DNA from: Ophiosphaerella korrae
Lineage: Eukaryota > Ascomycota > Dothideomycetes > Pleosporales > Phaeosphaeriaceae
Direction: 5' to 3'
Assembly: GCA_028456385.1 (NCBI GenBank)
Contig: JALNQF010000029.1
Location: forward strand, 186,001 to 250,000
Length of the DNA: 64,000 nucleotides
In this document: piece after piece, positions 10,515 through 21,910 of the stretch
Numbering within the stretch: the first letter of the stretch is position 1
Layout: every line of letters begins with the position of its first letter
Translations under genes and position numbers: made by a program
The notes under the pieces: model-generated
The model's database searches: none
What the model was told of the DNA's origin: nothing
What the model saw: the letters and a program-made list of their open reading frames with translations, nothing else

Positions 10515-11499
10515 ATGACCACCCCCAAACGCATCGTCTTCACCGGCGGCTCAGGCAAAGCCGGCCGCCATGTCATCCCCGAGCTGCTCAGACGCGGCCA
10601 CCAAGTCCTCAACCTCGACCTGACCGACTTCCCCGACCCCTCCGCCGGCGTCTTCACCCTCAAAACCGACCTCACGGACAGCGGCCAAGTATTCAACGCC
10701 CTCACCACAAACTTCTCCTTCGCCGACTACGACCGCCCGCACAACCCCAGTCCCCCCGATGCCGTCATCCACTTCGCCGCCTACGCCCGCAACATGCTCG
10801 TGCCGGTACGCCTTATCCCAGTCTCGTAGACAGACGCTTCCTTGGACTATGCGATCGCTGCTGATGTGCCCAAAGGACACGACCACCTTCGCGGCAAACA
10901 CCACAAGCACCTACAACGTCATCGACGCCGCCTGCAAACTCGGCGTGCGCAAAATCATCCTCGCAAGCAGCGAAACCACCTACGAAGTCTGCTTCGCGCA
11001 CGGCGACATCCCCTTCCCCTCCTTCCCCCTGCACGAAGCCCTCGACGTAAATCCCATGGACACATACGCGCTATCCAAGCTATGCGGCGAGCGCGTCGGC
11101 CGCGGTTTCGCCCGGCGCTTCGGCGCAGACATCTACGCGCTGCGTATCGCCAACGTGGTCGAGCCGCACGAGTACGCGCGGGATTTCCCCGCGTACATTG
11201 CGGATCCTAGCGTGCGGCGGCGCAACGCGTGGAGCTACATCGACGCAAGGGATTTGGGCCAGATTTGCGATTTGTGTGTGCGCAAGGACGGGCTGGGCTT
11301 TCAGGTGTTCAATGCGGTGAATGATCGCATTACGGCCAAGGTGCCCACGAGGGAGGTACTGGCCAAGTGGGGCGGTGGCGCTGAGGTGGGGGAGATGGGG
11401 GAGTGGGAGGCGCCGTTGTGTAATAGGAAGATTAGGGAGGTGTTGGGCTTTAGGGAGGAGCATGATTGGAGGAAGTATTATGATCCGGAGGGGTGGTAA
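10515..11499 (+). CDS. NAD-dependent epimerase/dehydratase (extended SDR)
   Basis: Exon 1 is 10515-10805 and exon 2 is 10876-11499; the 70-bp intron (GTACGC...GCTGATGTGCCCAAAG) joins NMLVP to DTTTFAANTTSTYNV in phase 0, giving 304 residues. The N-terminal Rossmann motif is TGGSGKAGRHV (residues 10-20). The catalytic Ser region is ILASSETTYE and the Tyr-Lys pair is YALSK, all in extended-SDR order. The C-terminal substrate domain is short (EHDWRKYYDPEGW end). Enzymes of this class interconvert or dehydrate nucleotide-sugar or other hydroxy substrates; the substrate cannot be read from the sequence. No signal peptide is visible, so it is probably cytosolic. Confidence 0.93.
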
Positions 11500-13138
11500 G
11501 GGGGGTGTGGGGGAGGTGTTGATCAGGGTGCTGAGAGTGTGCATGCATATGCATGTATGCGGACGGGGAAGATAATGATTGGTATGTATGCGTGGACTGA
11601 TATGCATGCATAAGTCCAATTCGAGACCTATCGAACGTCCATTTGGGCACAGAGCAAAAATGGTAAAGATCAACAAGATGAGCAAACTTGCTTGAGAGAC
11701 GACCCTTCTGAATGAAGCTAATTTGAGCAAGTACCATATCCCCAACACACACCAAGTAGATTTATGGCCACAAGACTACTCCCCCACTCCTTAGCACCTC
11801 ATAGTCTCTATCCAAGCCCCCACCGAATGGCCCAGCACATCGACTTCACTTTATCCTCCAGCATTCTTCACTAGAGGCCCTCCTTATCAGAGCGCACAAA
11901 TCGAGCTTGCAGCGCAGAAGCCCAGCCATCCGAACCAAAGTTCGCCGAAATCCCACGACAGCATTACTAGCAACGCCCCTCCCTCTCGCCACGCTTCCTC
12001 AACGTATTGACCAAAGGCATATTTCCTAGCGTTGCCATGGGCACATTATGAACGGGGTGTGGGAGCGTTATCCTGCTCGTCTGCAGAGAGTAGCGTAGGT
12101 CTCAAATGCAAGTGTGGGTTTGAAAATTAGATGTTGGCGAGTTTGTTTGGGGGGACAGGTTTGCATCTGCTGTGAGGTCTGCATGGGGGGGGGTGCCCTT
12201 TGCGTACTTCTTGCTGGAGGTCGGCAGCTGTCGATGAATTATCCATGGATGGACTTGGATAACGCCAAAGTAATACTAGGTCTTTGTATCTGATATTGGA
12301 ATGCGTCTTCTATGATGGTTAGAGACCTCTGCCCGTACTTGCAGCTTGGGCCCTTGCTTGGAGAACATTAGGATCGCCTGCACTACAGGGAAATGTGTCG
12401 AGCCTAGTTTTTGCTAGGCTGGGTGTCTAGTATGGCACCGGCGGCGCATAAAGCTGCATATCAACTTGGGGGTAAATGTCCGTCGCTTGTTCTGACTGCA
12501 ACCTGGTAGAAGTAACCTAAGCCGTCTATTGCGATAATGTAGTGTGCGTCCTGGATGGCGCTGGGGATGTCTGACTGCGTAGTGGGAGAGCATGCATCTT
12601 TGATTATCCATATATTGATTTCGGACATGCCCAGGATTGAGCGATTGTCACCTCATCCCTTTGGCAATTAATACAAAACGCAGCCAATAAGAATGCGATT
12701 ACAAGATCAGCGGTAGCGGTAGTGGGAGAGAGTGGTGATTAAGCAGTGACACTCAATAAACCAAACAGGAAGGCATTTTAATGCCGGACTCTCGGGAAGA
12801 CATAGGGGCATGAGTCTTCACACCAGTGAACTCCTTTTGAGGGTAGCAGTCAAGGTAAGCGCTCAGGCCTAACTGTAAAAGTACCCTACGCACATGCACT
12901 TTCTAATGCTGCCTAAAGAAATACAGTCGTCATCGAAGACAGCTGGGCTCAGCCTCAAGGTCTCGTGTTTTCCAATTCTGGTGTATCGTGATGTTGAGTT
13001 CCCACAGGCACGAAAGATTCAACAATGTTATCCAGGATAGAAGACAAATGCACGCCTACTGACCGCAATTGAGAAATTGGCATAGCTACCTAGGAGAGTT
13101 GCCGTCCTGCCTGCCCTTGCAATAACCTATCAGACACT
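11500..13138. other. Long interval without a defensible gene
   Basis: About 1.6 kb contains only short, stop-punctuated frames on both strands and no recognisable domain, tRNA or transposon ends. It contains a G-run at 12185-12194. It could hold untranslated regions or noncoding RNA, but I see no positive signal. Confidence 0.45.
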
Positions 13139-13743
13139 CTAAGATTTATTTTTTCCACAATCCTGCGTTCCTTTCCTCTTTTGGCAGCGACGTGGCACAG
13201 TAAGCAACATCTTCCCTGCATATTCTGTTGGATCGCTAGTAAAGGGCAGGAACGTATTTGCGTATTCTCCTGCGTCGTTGTCAATTTCGATGATGTTAAT
13301 CATCAATACTTCGGGACTCGAGTCGCTCTCAGGTACAAGGTGGTTGAACGTGACGCCATAGTAGTCGATGCGTCCAGAAGATGATAATTATTATTGGCTT
13401 TTACGACCGCTGCAACTGCCTATCTAGAGACAACATAATCTTACCTTGCAAGTCTTTCCTCTATCACCCGGCCTAAATACTCATCCCGTACTACTGCATC
13501 ACCTTCAACTTCTTGGCGAATGTTGCTGCTATACAGAGCCTTGTACGCCAGTCTTGCAAGCCCTAGACCTGCTGGTTGTGGGAACACAGTGGGATCAGGG
13601 TCCCACTCAACTTGTGGAAGAAGTCTTTCAATTGCTACTAGCGGCCCTTCAATTGAAATTCTTAATGGCTTCTCTAGTAATGGCAGGTGATCGATATGAT
13701 CAGGAGATCGAATACATGGCGGAATGCCAAGCTTGATGGCCAT
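13139..13743 (-). pseudogene. Possible gene relic, two coding-like segments
   Basis: Segment A (13743-13445) opens with ATG and reads MAIKLGIPPCIRSPDHIDHL...GRVIEERLAR, ending at a consensus donor AAG|GTAAGA. Segment B (about 13383-13139) is an 80-codon open stretch reading IDYYGVTFNHLVPE and ending TAG. Both have the composition of real protein. However, no AG acceptor joins them in frame: every candidate AG between them leads into TAA TAA or another stop. I do not recognise the family. It is either a decayed gene or one using a splice site I cannot identify. Confidence 0.35.
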
Positions 13744-13995
13744 GAAGAATAAGGGAAGATGAAGCACGATTTGTTCAAGTGAGCTCTTGTATCAAGTAGT
13801 GTATTGAAGAAAGAGATAAATAAATCTATACTAGGGCAAAAGATCGTCATTGAACACACCAGTCATAAATCCACATAACAATTATAATTAATTCGCTATG
13901 GTATCTAACGTCTATTAACGCACGCCACCTAAACGCCTCCAATTCCTAATCATAAAATAATGCATTTTGGCTCCTTCGGTTGAGGTATCGTCGAC

Positions 13996-15371
13996 TCATC
14001 GATACATCGCCCCGCCTGCGTACCCTCCATTCGTGAATCCGCTTTGCTGTCCGGGAGGGATGCTCGCGTAGCCATACTGTGGCGTCATCGGCGTCCCATA
14101 CTGCGGCATTGGTGCTCCGTATGCGAATGCGGTAGGAGCAGCATATGGCCTTGGCTGCATTGATGGTGGCGGGCAGCAGTTGTGCGGAACTCCAGGGTTT
14201 GAGGGGCAGCAGTTTTGATACTGCTGTTGTTGTTGTTGTGATTGTTGATAAGGTTGTTGATAAGGCTGTTGATAGGGCTGTTGATAAGGCTGTTGGTACT
14301 GGACTTGTGGCTGCATCATCGTTTGCTGTGGCATCATGGGCTGAGGTTGGGGAGGTTGGGGTTGGGGTTGGGGTTGGGGTTGGGGCTGTGAAGATTGCTG
14401 CTGGACAGGTTGCGGTACTGGTGGGATAGGTTGTATGCTTTGTGTAAATGTTGGTAATGCTGGAGAGATCTTGTTGTAATCGGCCCATGTAAATTCTGGC
14501 AGGTTTGAGAAGGTCTTGCCGGCAGTTGTGATGAGTATGTATGCATCCGGATGTGATGGGAAAAGTGTAAGGCCCTGTTATAATCAGCACTCTTGACTTC
14601 GAATCAGCGTCCCATATCAAAACAGACGTACTGCAATACCACTGAAGGTGCTACTATCCTCGAGGAATTTGTTTGTTCCTCTCAGGCCCGCCATACCATC
14701 AACGGCATTGAATGAAGGTGGCGCACTGCATTTCAGGTCCCAGCATCCACCTCCGCTAACTGTCCTCATCCAATAAGCTCCATCGGCACCTAGGCTCACA
14801 AAACTTGGCGCTTCGGCTCCGTTGGCTTTCCAGTTAGTTTTCCAACCATCTTGACTTTCCACACGGCTCAAAATTGACTTTTCTAGCTTGGGTGGAAGAT
14901 TTGACCACGATGCTGTTGACTTATCCCACGCATAGTACGAGTCGAATGGCCCAAGAGTAATACTCAGCGTTGATAAGTCACGGATAACGTTGGGTTGCGA
15001 GCTATAAAGCCATGAAGTCAAAGCATTGGGCAGATTGTAATGTTTGCAGAGGATTTGATCATCGTGATCTCTGTAGGAACAAAAGTAAGTCCCATTGTTG
15101 CCAAGAGCGAACTCGATAACGTCTTTTATAGCTGGTGTCTTTGTGAACAATGCCTCGACATCTGGAGGTAGATTGTGCCTATGTGCAGTCAGCTAGCCGT
15201 TCCATCTACATCTCCACCTGCGTTGATGCCTAGATTGGCCGATGCCGAGCCCCGTGATCTGGGACTTTGAGATGGCTGAGAGTGTTTAGACACTTACCAG
15301 GCCCAGTGCGTAGGCGTATTGAAGAAGTAGCTCTCTTTCTTACCCAACACAAACGTTGCGAAGATCGGCAT
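13996..15371 (-). CDS. Protein of unknown function with Q/P-rich repeat C-terminus
   Basis: Exons are 15371-15298, 15178-14632 and 14574-13996 (1,200 nt; 399 residues). Introns of 119 and 57 bp carry CTGAC/CTGAT branch points, and phases match. The first ~245 residues are a globular, aromatic-rich region (KKESYFFNTPTHWAWHNLPP, then SFVSLGADGAYWMRTVSGG) with no signal peptide. Repeated short strand-like units suggest a beta-rich or propeller-like fold, which is a guess. Residues ~270-330 are low complexity: QPQPQPQPQP encoded by TTGGGG-type repeats, four PYQQ repeats and polyQ. The end contains CCPSNPGVPHNCCPPP and is Gly/Tyr/Pro-rich. I recognise no named family. Confidence 0.82.
14221..14300 (-). 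repeat. 12-bp tandem repeat encoding PYQQ units
   Basis: On the plus strand, TTGATAAGGTTG/TTGATAAGGCTG-type units recur four to five times next to a (TTG)n run. They encode the PYQQ and polyQ segment of the unknown protein. Such arrays usually vary in copy number between strains. Confidence 0.8.
14347..14385 (+). repeat. (TTGGGG)n G-rich tract, five perfect tandem units plus one interrupted
   Basis: The plus strand has TTGGGG at 14347-14352, then five consecutive copies at 14356-14385. The tract lies inside the coding region of the minus-strand unknown gene, where it encodes Gln-Pro repeats. The G-rich strand is the template strand for that gene and meets the simple G-quadruplex pattern of four or more G-runs. 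Confidence 0.92.
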
Positions 15372-16224
15372 GTCAATCGTAGGGGACTTTCAGCCTGGTG
15401 CGCTCGCGTTTCCTCAAAGGCTAGTGTGCCGTGGCGTGTGAAATGAGTAGTTTTTGGTCTTCGCTACCAGTACTATGAACACTCAAACGTTTTAGAAGAG
15501 ACGATTTGAGACCAAATGATAAGTAGTGAGGATGGAGGTTGCCAGTTTTCGTAGTCGCTGGGTCCATATGAGAGTCTGGAGCTCAGCTCTAGCCCCTCAC
15601 ACCTCGTATTCGCTAAATCTTGCCGAAAGCACGGGTTTGAGAGGGAGTTGCAGGGCGCTTGCGCATCTCCCGCTGCAAGTATCTGCCACTTCATAAAATC
15701 AACAAAAGTAAAAATAAACATTCGACCAATAGGTTTCTATCATAAATGCGTCACGCCGGTGCGGTGATGTTTCAGCCATGGCCCGAGCCCGATCTCGGTT
15801 GAGATCACATGATCTTCTATGCCATTCATATCGCCAACTCATCTACTTCAATCCAACACGAAAAGCGCGATCTTGTAAACATCAACACATGTTTCGTGCT
15901 CATGTATACAGACAAGGTAGACGTTGAAGTTTCTATTTCTCAAAGGCTATGATGATGCCCAAGTCGTTCGCAGAGCTGTCCGTAGAGCAGACTACATACG
16001 CCAAACACCTATTTTCCACAGCCAACAGAACCCCATAATGCTTGCCAATAATGATATCCGAAATGAATCGTGGTCCAGAGTCCATACCATGCACGCGCCC
16101 GCACAGTTATTATAATCGTCGTAATATTCATGCCCAAGTTTGCGCTCATACAGACCTAAACGCCCTTAAGTACTCCATCCCCTCTTGATATTCAGTACGC
16201 ACTCAAACGAAGAGAAAGGATGAC
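15372..16224. other. Intergenic region
   Basis: This is the 5' flank of the unknown gene and the 3' flank of the ING/PHD gene. Open frames are short and unspliced; no gene is supported. Confidence 0.5.
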
Positions 16225-18752
16225 CTACCGATTACCACGCCTACCAGGGAGCGGAGGTGGGACTAACGGATTGCCATATGCATCAAAACCCAGTGACTCG
16301 CGGCAATCGGGACAATACCATTTGGACCGACGCGAAGGGATATCCCCATCGGTCATGTTGACGCATGGCATGTGAAACCATTCTTTGTCGCACTAGAATC
16401 AGTCAGTAAGAGCGTATGCTATTCTATGTCGTCGAGACCTACATTGTTGTCGCACGATATCATCGGCCCATAGCTGACATCATCACAGATGCAGTATTTA
16501 GGCTCATCAGGGTCGATGTCATCGACTGACTCGAGCTCCTCCTCGGCCCTCCTCTTCTTTTTGTTTTTGCTGCCCTGCGCGCGTTTGACATTTGTGACTG
16601 TTTTCTGCCCATCCTCTGCAGCAGTGACCTCGCCCTTCGGTGGTGGCTTTTTTCGTGTGCTCATACGGGTTGGTGTGGGGCCTGTTAATGCGGATTGACT
16701 GAATATACTATGACGGCGAGCCTCACGCGTCAATCTGGTAATCTCGTTCGGCTTCGGCTCCTCACTCTGTGCTTTAGGAGTGGGGACATGGCCACGAGCA
16801 GAACGTGGCCGCATTGCGTGAGCTGGTGCATCAGGTATAGGTTCAGGAATGGGAGTAGTGGCTTTCGACGTTTTCGAAGATGGAGCGGGCGCTGTTGGCG
16901 GGCTGGCCGTTTTCGGAGCAACAGACTCTCTACGAGGCCGCGAAGAGGCTGCTGTGGCGATAGGCTGAGTAGGCGGGGGCGGAGTTGGAGCAGCGGCAGC
17001 TTGTATGACTGCTGGAGATGGCTGTGACTCGGTTGGAGATGAAAGCGCGGGTGAAGATGGCTGGCTTGGATCATCTGGTACAGATCTGACTGTCTTTGGC
17101 GTACTTGGCCCCGCCGGAGCAAGGGGAACCTGTACAGTGATGCCATTATCAACCGGATTGTTGGATTCTGGTAGATGTATAGGACTGTCGGCAGTGGGAG
17201 GAGGCTCGACCGATTCCCGAGCCTCTTTGGGCGTAGAAAGTACGGAAGAGGGAGTTGGAACGGGCGACGTAGTATCATCAAGTGCTGCTTCACTAAGCTG
17301 TAATTGTAAACGAGGACGTTTTGCTTCAGGAAGCCTTATTCCACTATCCTGGGTTGTGACCGACGCTTCTCGCGGGCTATCGATAGCATCTTCAGCAGTC
17401 AGAGGCGGTGTGGTATCGCGTTTGCGCTTATTGAAGGGTCGAGAGGTAGATTTTTTCCTCTGAGACGCTGGTGATGTCACGGAGTGGGATGTAAACGTGA
17501 GTTCCTTCAGACTGTCAGCAGCCTGCTGAAGTTTGCTAGTAGCATTCTCCAACTCTAGTGCATCACGCATAGCTTGCTGCCGCTGCTGTGAGAGACGGTC
17601 GAGCTTCCTCCCTTCCTTTGCTGCTATTGGCTTCAGGCGAATGCTGATTGAACCTCCATCTTCTCGTGGTTCTTCTACTATAGCATCAGCAGGATCCGTC
17701 ATGGGTGCAGCAGGCGCTGCCTGCCCTGAGCCCGAGGCAGTGGTTGTGGTCATGAGGGTTTGTAGCGATTCAGGCTCCTCGTCTAGTACTTCCTCCCCTG
17801 CTTCCTCACAGCGAGCCTTTTCCTGTTCATAGTCCTCTCTTGTGCGGTGTTTGCGTTCTAGTTCACGATTTACCATGGTGAGACTTGGAGTCCACACGGC
17901 GTTTTTTTTCATCTGCTTCCTGAGTACAGCCATTTCCCACTCAGTCAGCTTCATCCATGGTGCCCACTTGCTGCCAGGCGGGGCGTCTGGAGGAGGAGGC
18001 GCAAGCTGGGCGAGGGCATTGCTGGTGGATATGCCTGCAATAGAGCTGTGGACGTTTGTACCCAGCACACCAGGCGGCCGTACACGCCCATGGCGCTCCC
18101 TGCCCTGCTTCAATTTCTTGGGCGGTACTGAAACGTCGATGTTGGATCTGAGATCCGATTCGCCATTGGATGAGGTGAGAGACGCACTGCGTACACGTGG
18201 GCGTCTCGACGAAGCGCCCGGCTTTCTGTGGCGGTCTCGGGGGCGCGCAGCGCTTGGGAGAGGTGGGTTCAAGCGTAGATGTTGGGGTCTTTGGTAATCA
18301 CGGTTGAACAAGCGCTGAGCTTGTGGAGAGACGGGTGGGGGCGTTGGGTCGCGTGACGGAGGCTGAGGCTGCGCCTGGAGCTTGCGCCTGATAATGGACG
18401 AGCGCTGGCAGTGACGCACTGTTACCTCGTACAGGCGCGAGGCCTCTGTGTATGCATACTCTCTCTGGTTGATTGCCTTTTGCAGGTTCTGGGCGATTTG
18501 CTTGCGTAGCAATACAGGATCGGTGCGCTCTTGTTGGGAGAGGGTGGGAAGCTGGCAGTAGCGCGCCGAGAGCTCGTGGACCTGCTGGATAGCATCGCGG
18601 TAATTCGAGTCGAGGTCGCCAATGAGGGTGAGGGAGCGCACCAGGTCCGAAGGAAAGAACTCAGTATAGTCGAGAAAGTCGTTGACCGTGGTCTGGGCGT
18701 CTGGATTGGGAGCTGGCAGTGCCATCTCGGGCGCATCCTCTGCTTCAGCCAT
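16225..18752 (-). CDS. ING-family chromatin protein with C-terminal PHD finger
   Basis: Exon 1 is 18752-16443 and exon 2 is 16392-16225, separated by a 50-bp intron that falls inside the PHD finger; the product is 825 residues. The ATG at 18752 is chosen because the ING N-terminal helical domain starts right after it (DFLDYTEFFPSDLVRSLTLI, DSNYRDAIQQVHELS); the frame stays open upstream but has no other plausible ATG. The long middle is basic, Ser/Pro-rich and disordered. The PHD finger reads YCICDDVSYGPMISCDNN, then CDKEWFHMPCV and WYCPDC, giving the C4HC3 ligands and the ING-type aromatic and Asp residues that read H3K4me3. ING proteins are subunits of NuA4/NuA3 acetyltransferase or Rpd3L deacetylase complexes; which one cannot be told here. 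It is divergent from the next gene. Confidence 0.93.
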
Positions 18753-19289
18753 GGCGCATCGCGGGGAGTTGTCGTGGTCGGAGACGGATGACGCGCGCGT
18801 CAGTCGCTCGAGCCACGCGTCAATGTGGTTGAAGGGGAGATTAATGGCGACGGCGACGGTGTGGAGGGAGAATGCGGATCCGTCAATAGAGGTTGCTGTT
18901 CCGTGGGTGTGGACGTGATGCTGTAGGGAGGCGCTAGGCTCGCCTAGGTAAGTCCACGGCAATCTCGCAGCTCTCTGGCCAATTGGCAGCAATCGCACTC
19001 CGCGAGACTGCTCCAGCAGAGAAACCTCCGCTGGGCTGCTGATAGGAGCTTTTGCAAGACAGGGCGGGCTATGCTGTGGCCCTACGAGGAGTATCCCATC
19101 TATCTCCGCCAAGCCCGCATGTATAGAGCAACTTGTCGTCGCATGGACGTGTTACCAAAAGAGATCTCAGCCTTCCTCAGTCTAGCCGACTTGGACGTGC
19201 CTTCATCTTGAGTGCCTTGCTTGCTGTTGTTGCCCTCACCATTCTAGCGGTGACACAAACTCTCTTCCTCTCACTTCCAGAACACAACC
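18753..19289. promoter_or_regulatory. Divergent intergenic region, ING gene / Gfd2-like gene
   Basis: This 537-bp interval lies between two start codons pointing away from each other and must contain both promoters. The minus-strand frame remains open through part of it but is not in a recognisable domain. Confidence 0.5.
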
Positions 19290-21246
19290 ATGCCGCCTCC
19301 AAAGCAACGTCTTGAGCGGCTACGCAAAATTGTTCAGGCGGATGTCGATGTAAAGTCACCACCATTGTTGTCACTGACCCATCTAACCCAAACAAGGCAC
19401 TGCCCGACAGAACGATTCATCCAAATCGAGCTACAATAATGGAGGATGAGAACCTTGGCGGTGTGTCGATTGAGACCGCCGAGCCCAGCAAGCAATCAAC
19501 GGCGGAGAATCCGGGTTCGACGCCCGTCGCTACTCCGGCTGAGGCGAACACTGAGCGCCAATACATATGGGTTCAGAATGCAGCAAGCTCGCACAACACA
19601 CGCACATTTCAGCCGCCTATGGCTACCCCAAAAGCAGCCTCCCCGCTCGATGCTACTAACCTGCAACGAGGTGAAGCTGTGTCAGGCTATTTCACTCCAA
19701 TTCAAGCCGTGGCCAAGTACCCCTACAAATTTTGCAACAAAAGTCATTATCAGGATATAGCCTCGGCTTTTTTTGATCAGGGAAAGTTCTGGCAACGTGA
19801 ATGGGATCTGTAAGTTTCACTCACTCCTCATATTGAGACGCTCAGACTCATCACCTTCACCTCGCCATAGTTATTATATCTGGGATGTGGAGCCAAAGAA
19901 GCCTCTGATTCTCGTTCGCGAGAGTCAATTCCAAGATCTTCTCAAAGAAATCAACACTCACCTCAAGCTCAACCTTGCCATCACAGACTCACAGCGCGAA
20001 GAAGGACTAGTTAGCCGCTTCCCAGATCACCCCGACTGCCTTCCTCGCTATCTTGGACGTTCTAGGTCTCGCGAGCAGTACGAAAACATGTTGAATAACG
20101 CTCCTGACAACAAGTTTCGGGCAAAAGGCGAAAAAGCTTGTGCACCGCCAAACAGCAGCACACTTGATGAGTTCAAGCAATCAATGCAAGATCTCTGGGA
20201 TTTACAGAAGGCTAAAAACAAATTACAGAAGGAGCGACGTTTGCAGGAGCGTTTGGCCAAGCAAATGTCCATGGTAGACCAACTTAAACGTGCGCAGCGT
20301 TATCTTGGTCTAAGAGCAAGCAACCCTACGGCCTCTGGCGTCCAACAAGCCGTTGATGCTTCGACCCCTGCTCCATTTACCTTTGATAAATCCGTCGTCT
20401 TTGTTTGTGTTGATGTTGAATCTTATGAGAGAGCTCATCACATGATTACCGAGGTTGGCATTGCTACCTTAGACACTCGAAACCTCATTGGTGTTGCCCC
20501 TGGTCAGGATGGAGAACATTGGAGGAGCAAGATCAAAGCTCGTCACTTTCGGATTAAAGAGTATCGCCACCTAGTGAACTCTCAATTTGTCACCGGGCAC
20601 CCAGACGGCTTCCAATTCGGCGATTCCACGTTTGTCACTCTCAAAGAGGCTCCAGCTCATGTTGCCGCTTGCTTTCGCTCTCCATTCGGCATCCATGTTT
20701 CCAACACAGCTGTGGAGGAGATCAACAGTATCTTGACTCAAGCTAGTCTCAACGAGAAACGAACAATCGTTTTTCTTGGCCATGACACTTTGAACGACAT
20801 CCGATATCTTCAACAGCTTGGCTTTGACCCCATGAAGTTGGAGAACATTATCGAAGCTATGGACACAGGAAAGATGTACCAAGCTTGGAGACGTGAGCAA
20901 CAGCAAACAAGTCTAGGCAGGATCATGTTCGACTTTGACATCGTTGCATGGAAACTTCACAATGCCGGTAACGACGCAATGTATACGGTAAGTGTTCATA
21001 TGTCGATGCCCGTGGGATTTGCTAATACACTTTCAGGTACAAGCTATGCTCGCTATATGTGTTCGTGAAGCCACCGTCCGCGGCTCTTCAGCGCTTGAGA
21101 CCCTGCGTAAAGATGAGAAAACTGAAAGGCTAGCTGCTGCGCACAATGCTGCTAGGGAGCGAGCAATGGAGGCGGCAGAGGGTTGGAGTGATCATGAGGC
21201 AAACGGAGATGGAGGCGCACCTGTCCCACTTGGTCAAATCAGATGA
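19290..21246 (+). CDS. Gfd2/YDR514C-like protein with DEDD exonuclease-type RNase H fold
   Basis: Exons are 19290-19349, 19397-19809, 19871-20987 and 21037-21246 (1,800 nt; 599 residues). The start at 19290 (MPPPKQRLERLRKIVQADVD) is preferred to the internal ATG at 19439, because a clean 47-bp intron joins it in frame. A middle segment (YIWDVEPKKPLILVRESQFQ) precedes a charged coiled-coil-like stretch (residues ~250-300). The C-terminal half has ribonuclease-H/DEDD exonuclease hallmarks: VFVCVDVESYE (first acidic pair), FLGHDTLNDIRYL and LHNAGNDAMYT. Yeast Gfd2 was found as a genetic partner of the mRNA-export helicase Dbp5; enzymatic activity of this subfamily is uncertain. The last intron falls just after NDAMYT, followed by VQAMLAICV. 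Confidence 0.9.
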
Positions 21247-21910
21247 ACAATCGTGCATGAAGTGGTAGGCTATCTTGGCTGAACTCGCAACGCAAGTATA
21301 CGGCATCAGAGATCACGAGTCGTGAACGAACCTCACCGTTTGCTCTATCAAATAAATAAATCATATATCGAATTGTGCAGAGACTCGCCTCATCATTGAT
21401 AGGAGGGCAGAAGACTATCGTGTCTATTGTCACGCCACATTATGGCCTCCAAGTAAACGCTCAGCGCTCTGGGAACTATCATATCTGTCGTCGCTGTTGC
21501 CTTCACAGATGCTGATAGCTGATGCGTCACGACCTAGCTCATCCTCCATCCCATTTTCTACCCAATCCGGCGTACCCGGTCTAGATCTATTGCCACCACA
21601 CAACCCAATGCCCAATGCTGCGCTTCATAGTGATGCACTTTTACTAATATGCGATTGAATTGCTGTGCATCCAGGGGCGGAGCACACAATGTTGGTGACG
21701 CTAGCCTCGAGTGGCTGCAGCATGCAACTACCATTCGTTCCAGTTACAGCGCCTCCATGCATGTAACAGTCCTCCACCATGCATATTAGCGACTGCGCCA
21801 GCATCAGGCTGAACATTGGCATAGAGCTTGTTGCCACTTCACCATTGCCCCGCGCTTTCCACACACGCTTTCCATCTCCCTAGTCGACACCATCCCTTCC
21901 TGTACCAGTA
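21247..21910. other. Upstream region of the B-box/P-loop/RING/patatin gene
   Basis: No gene is supported in these 664 bp. They include the 3' end of the Gfd2-like gene and the 5' flank of the 14-exon gene. Confidence 0.5.

Noticed and set aside
18753..19112. N-terminal extension of the ING/PHD gene
   Set aside because: The frame is open but begins at TTG with no ATG, and the ING domain starts immediately after the ATG at 18752.
19511..19530. tRNA T-arm-like GGGTTCGACGCCCG
   Set aside because: It lies inside a well-supported exon of the Gfd2-like gene and no acceptor stem, D-arm or anticodon arm can be built around it.
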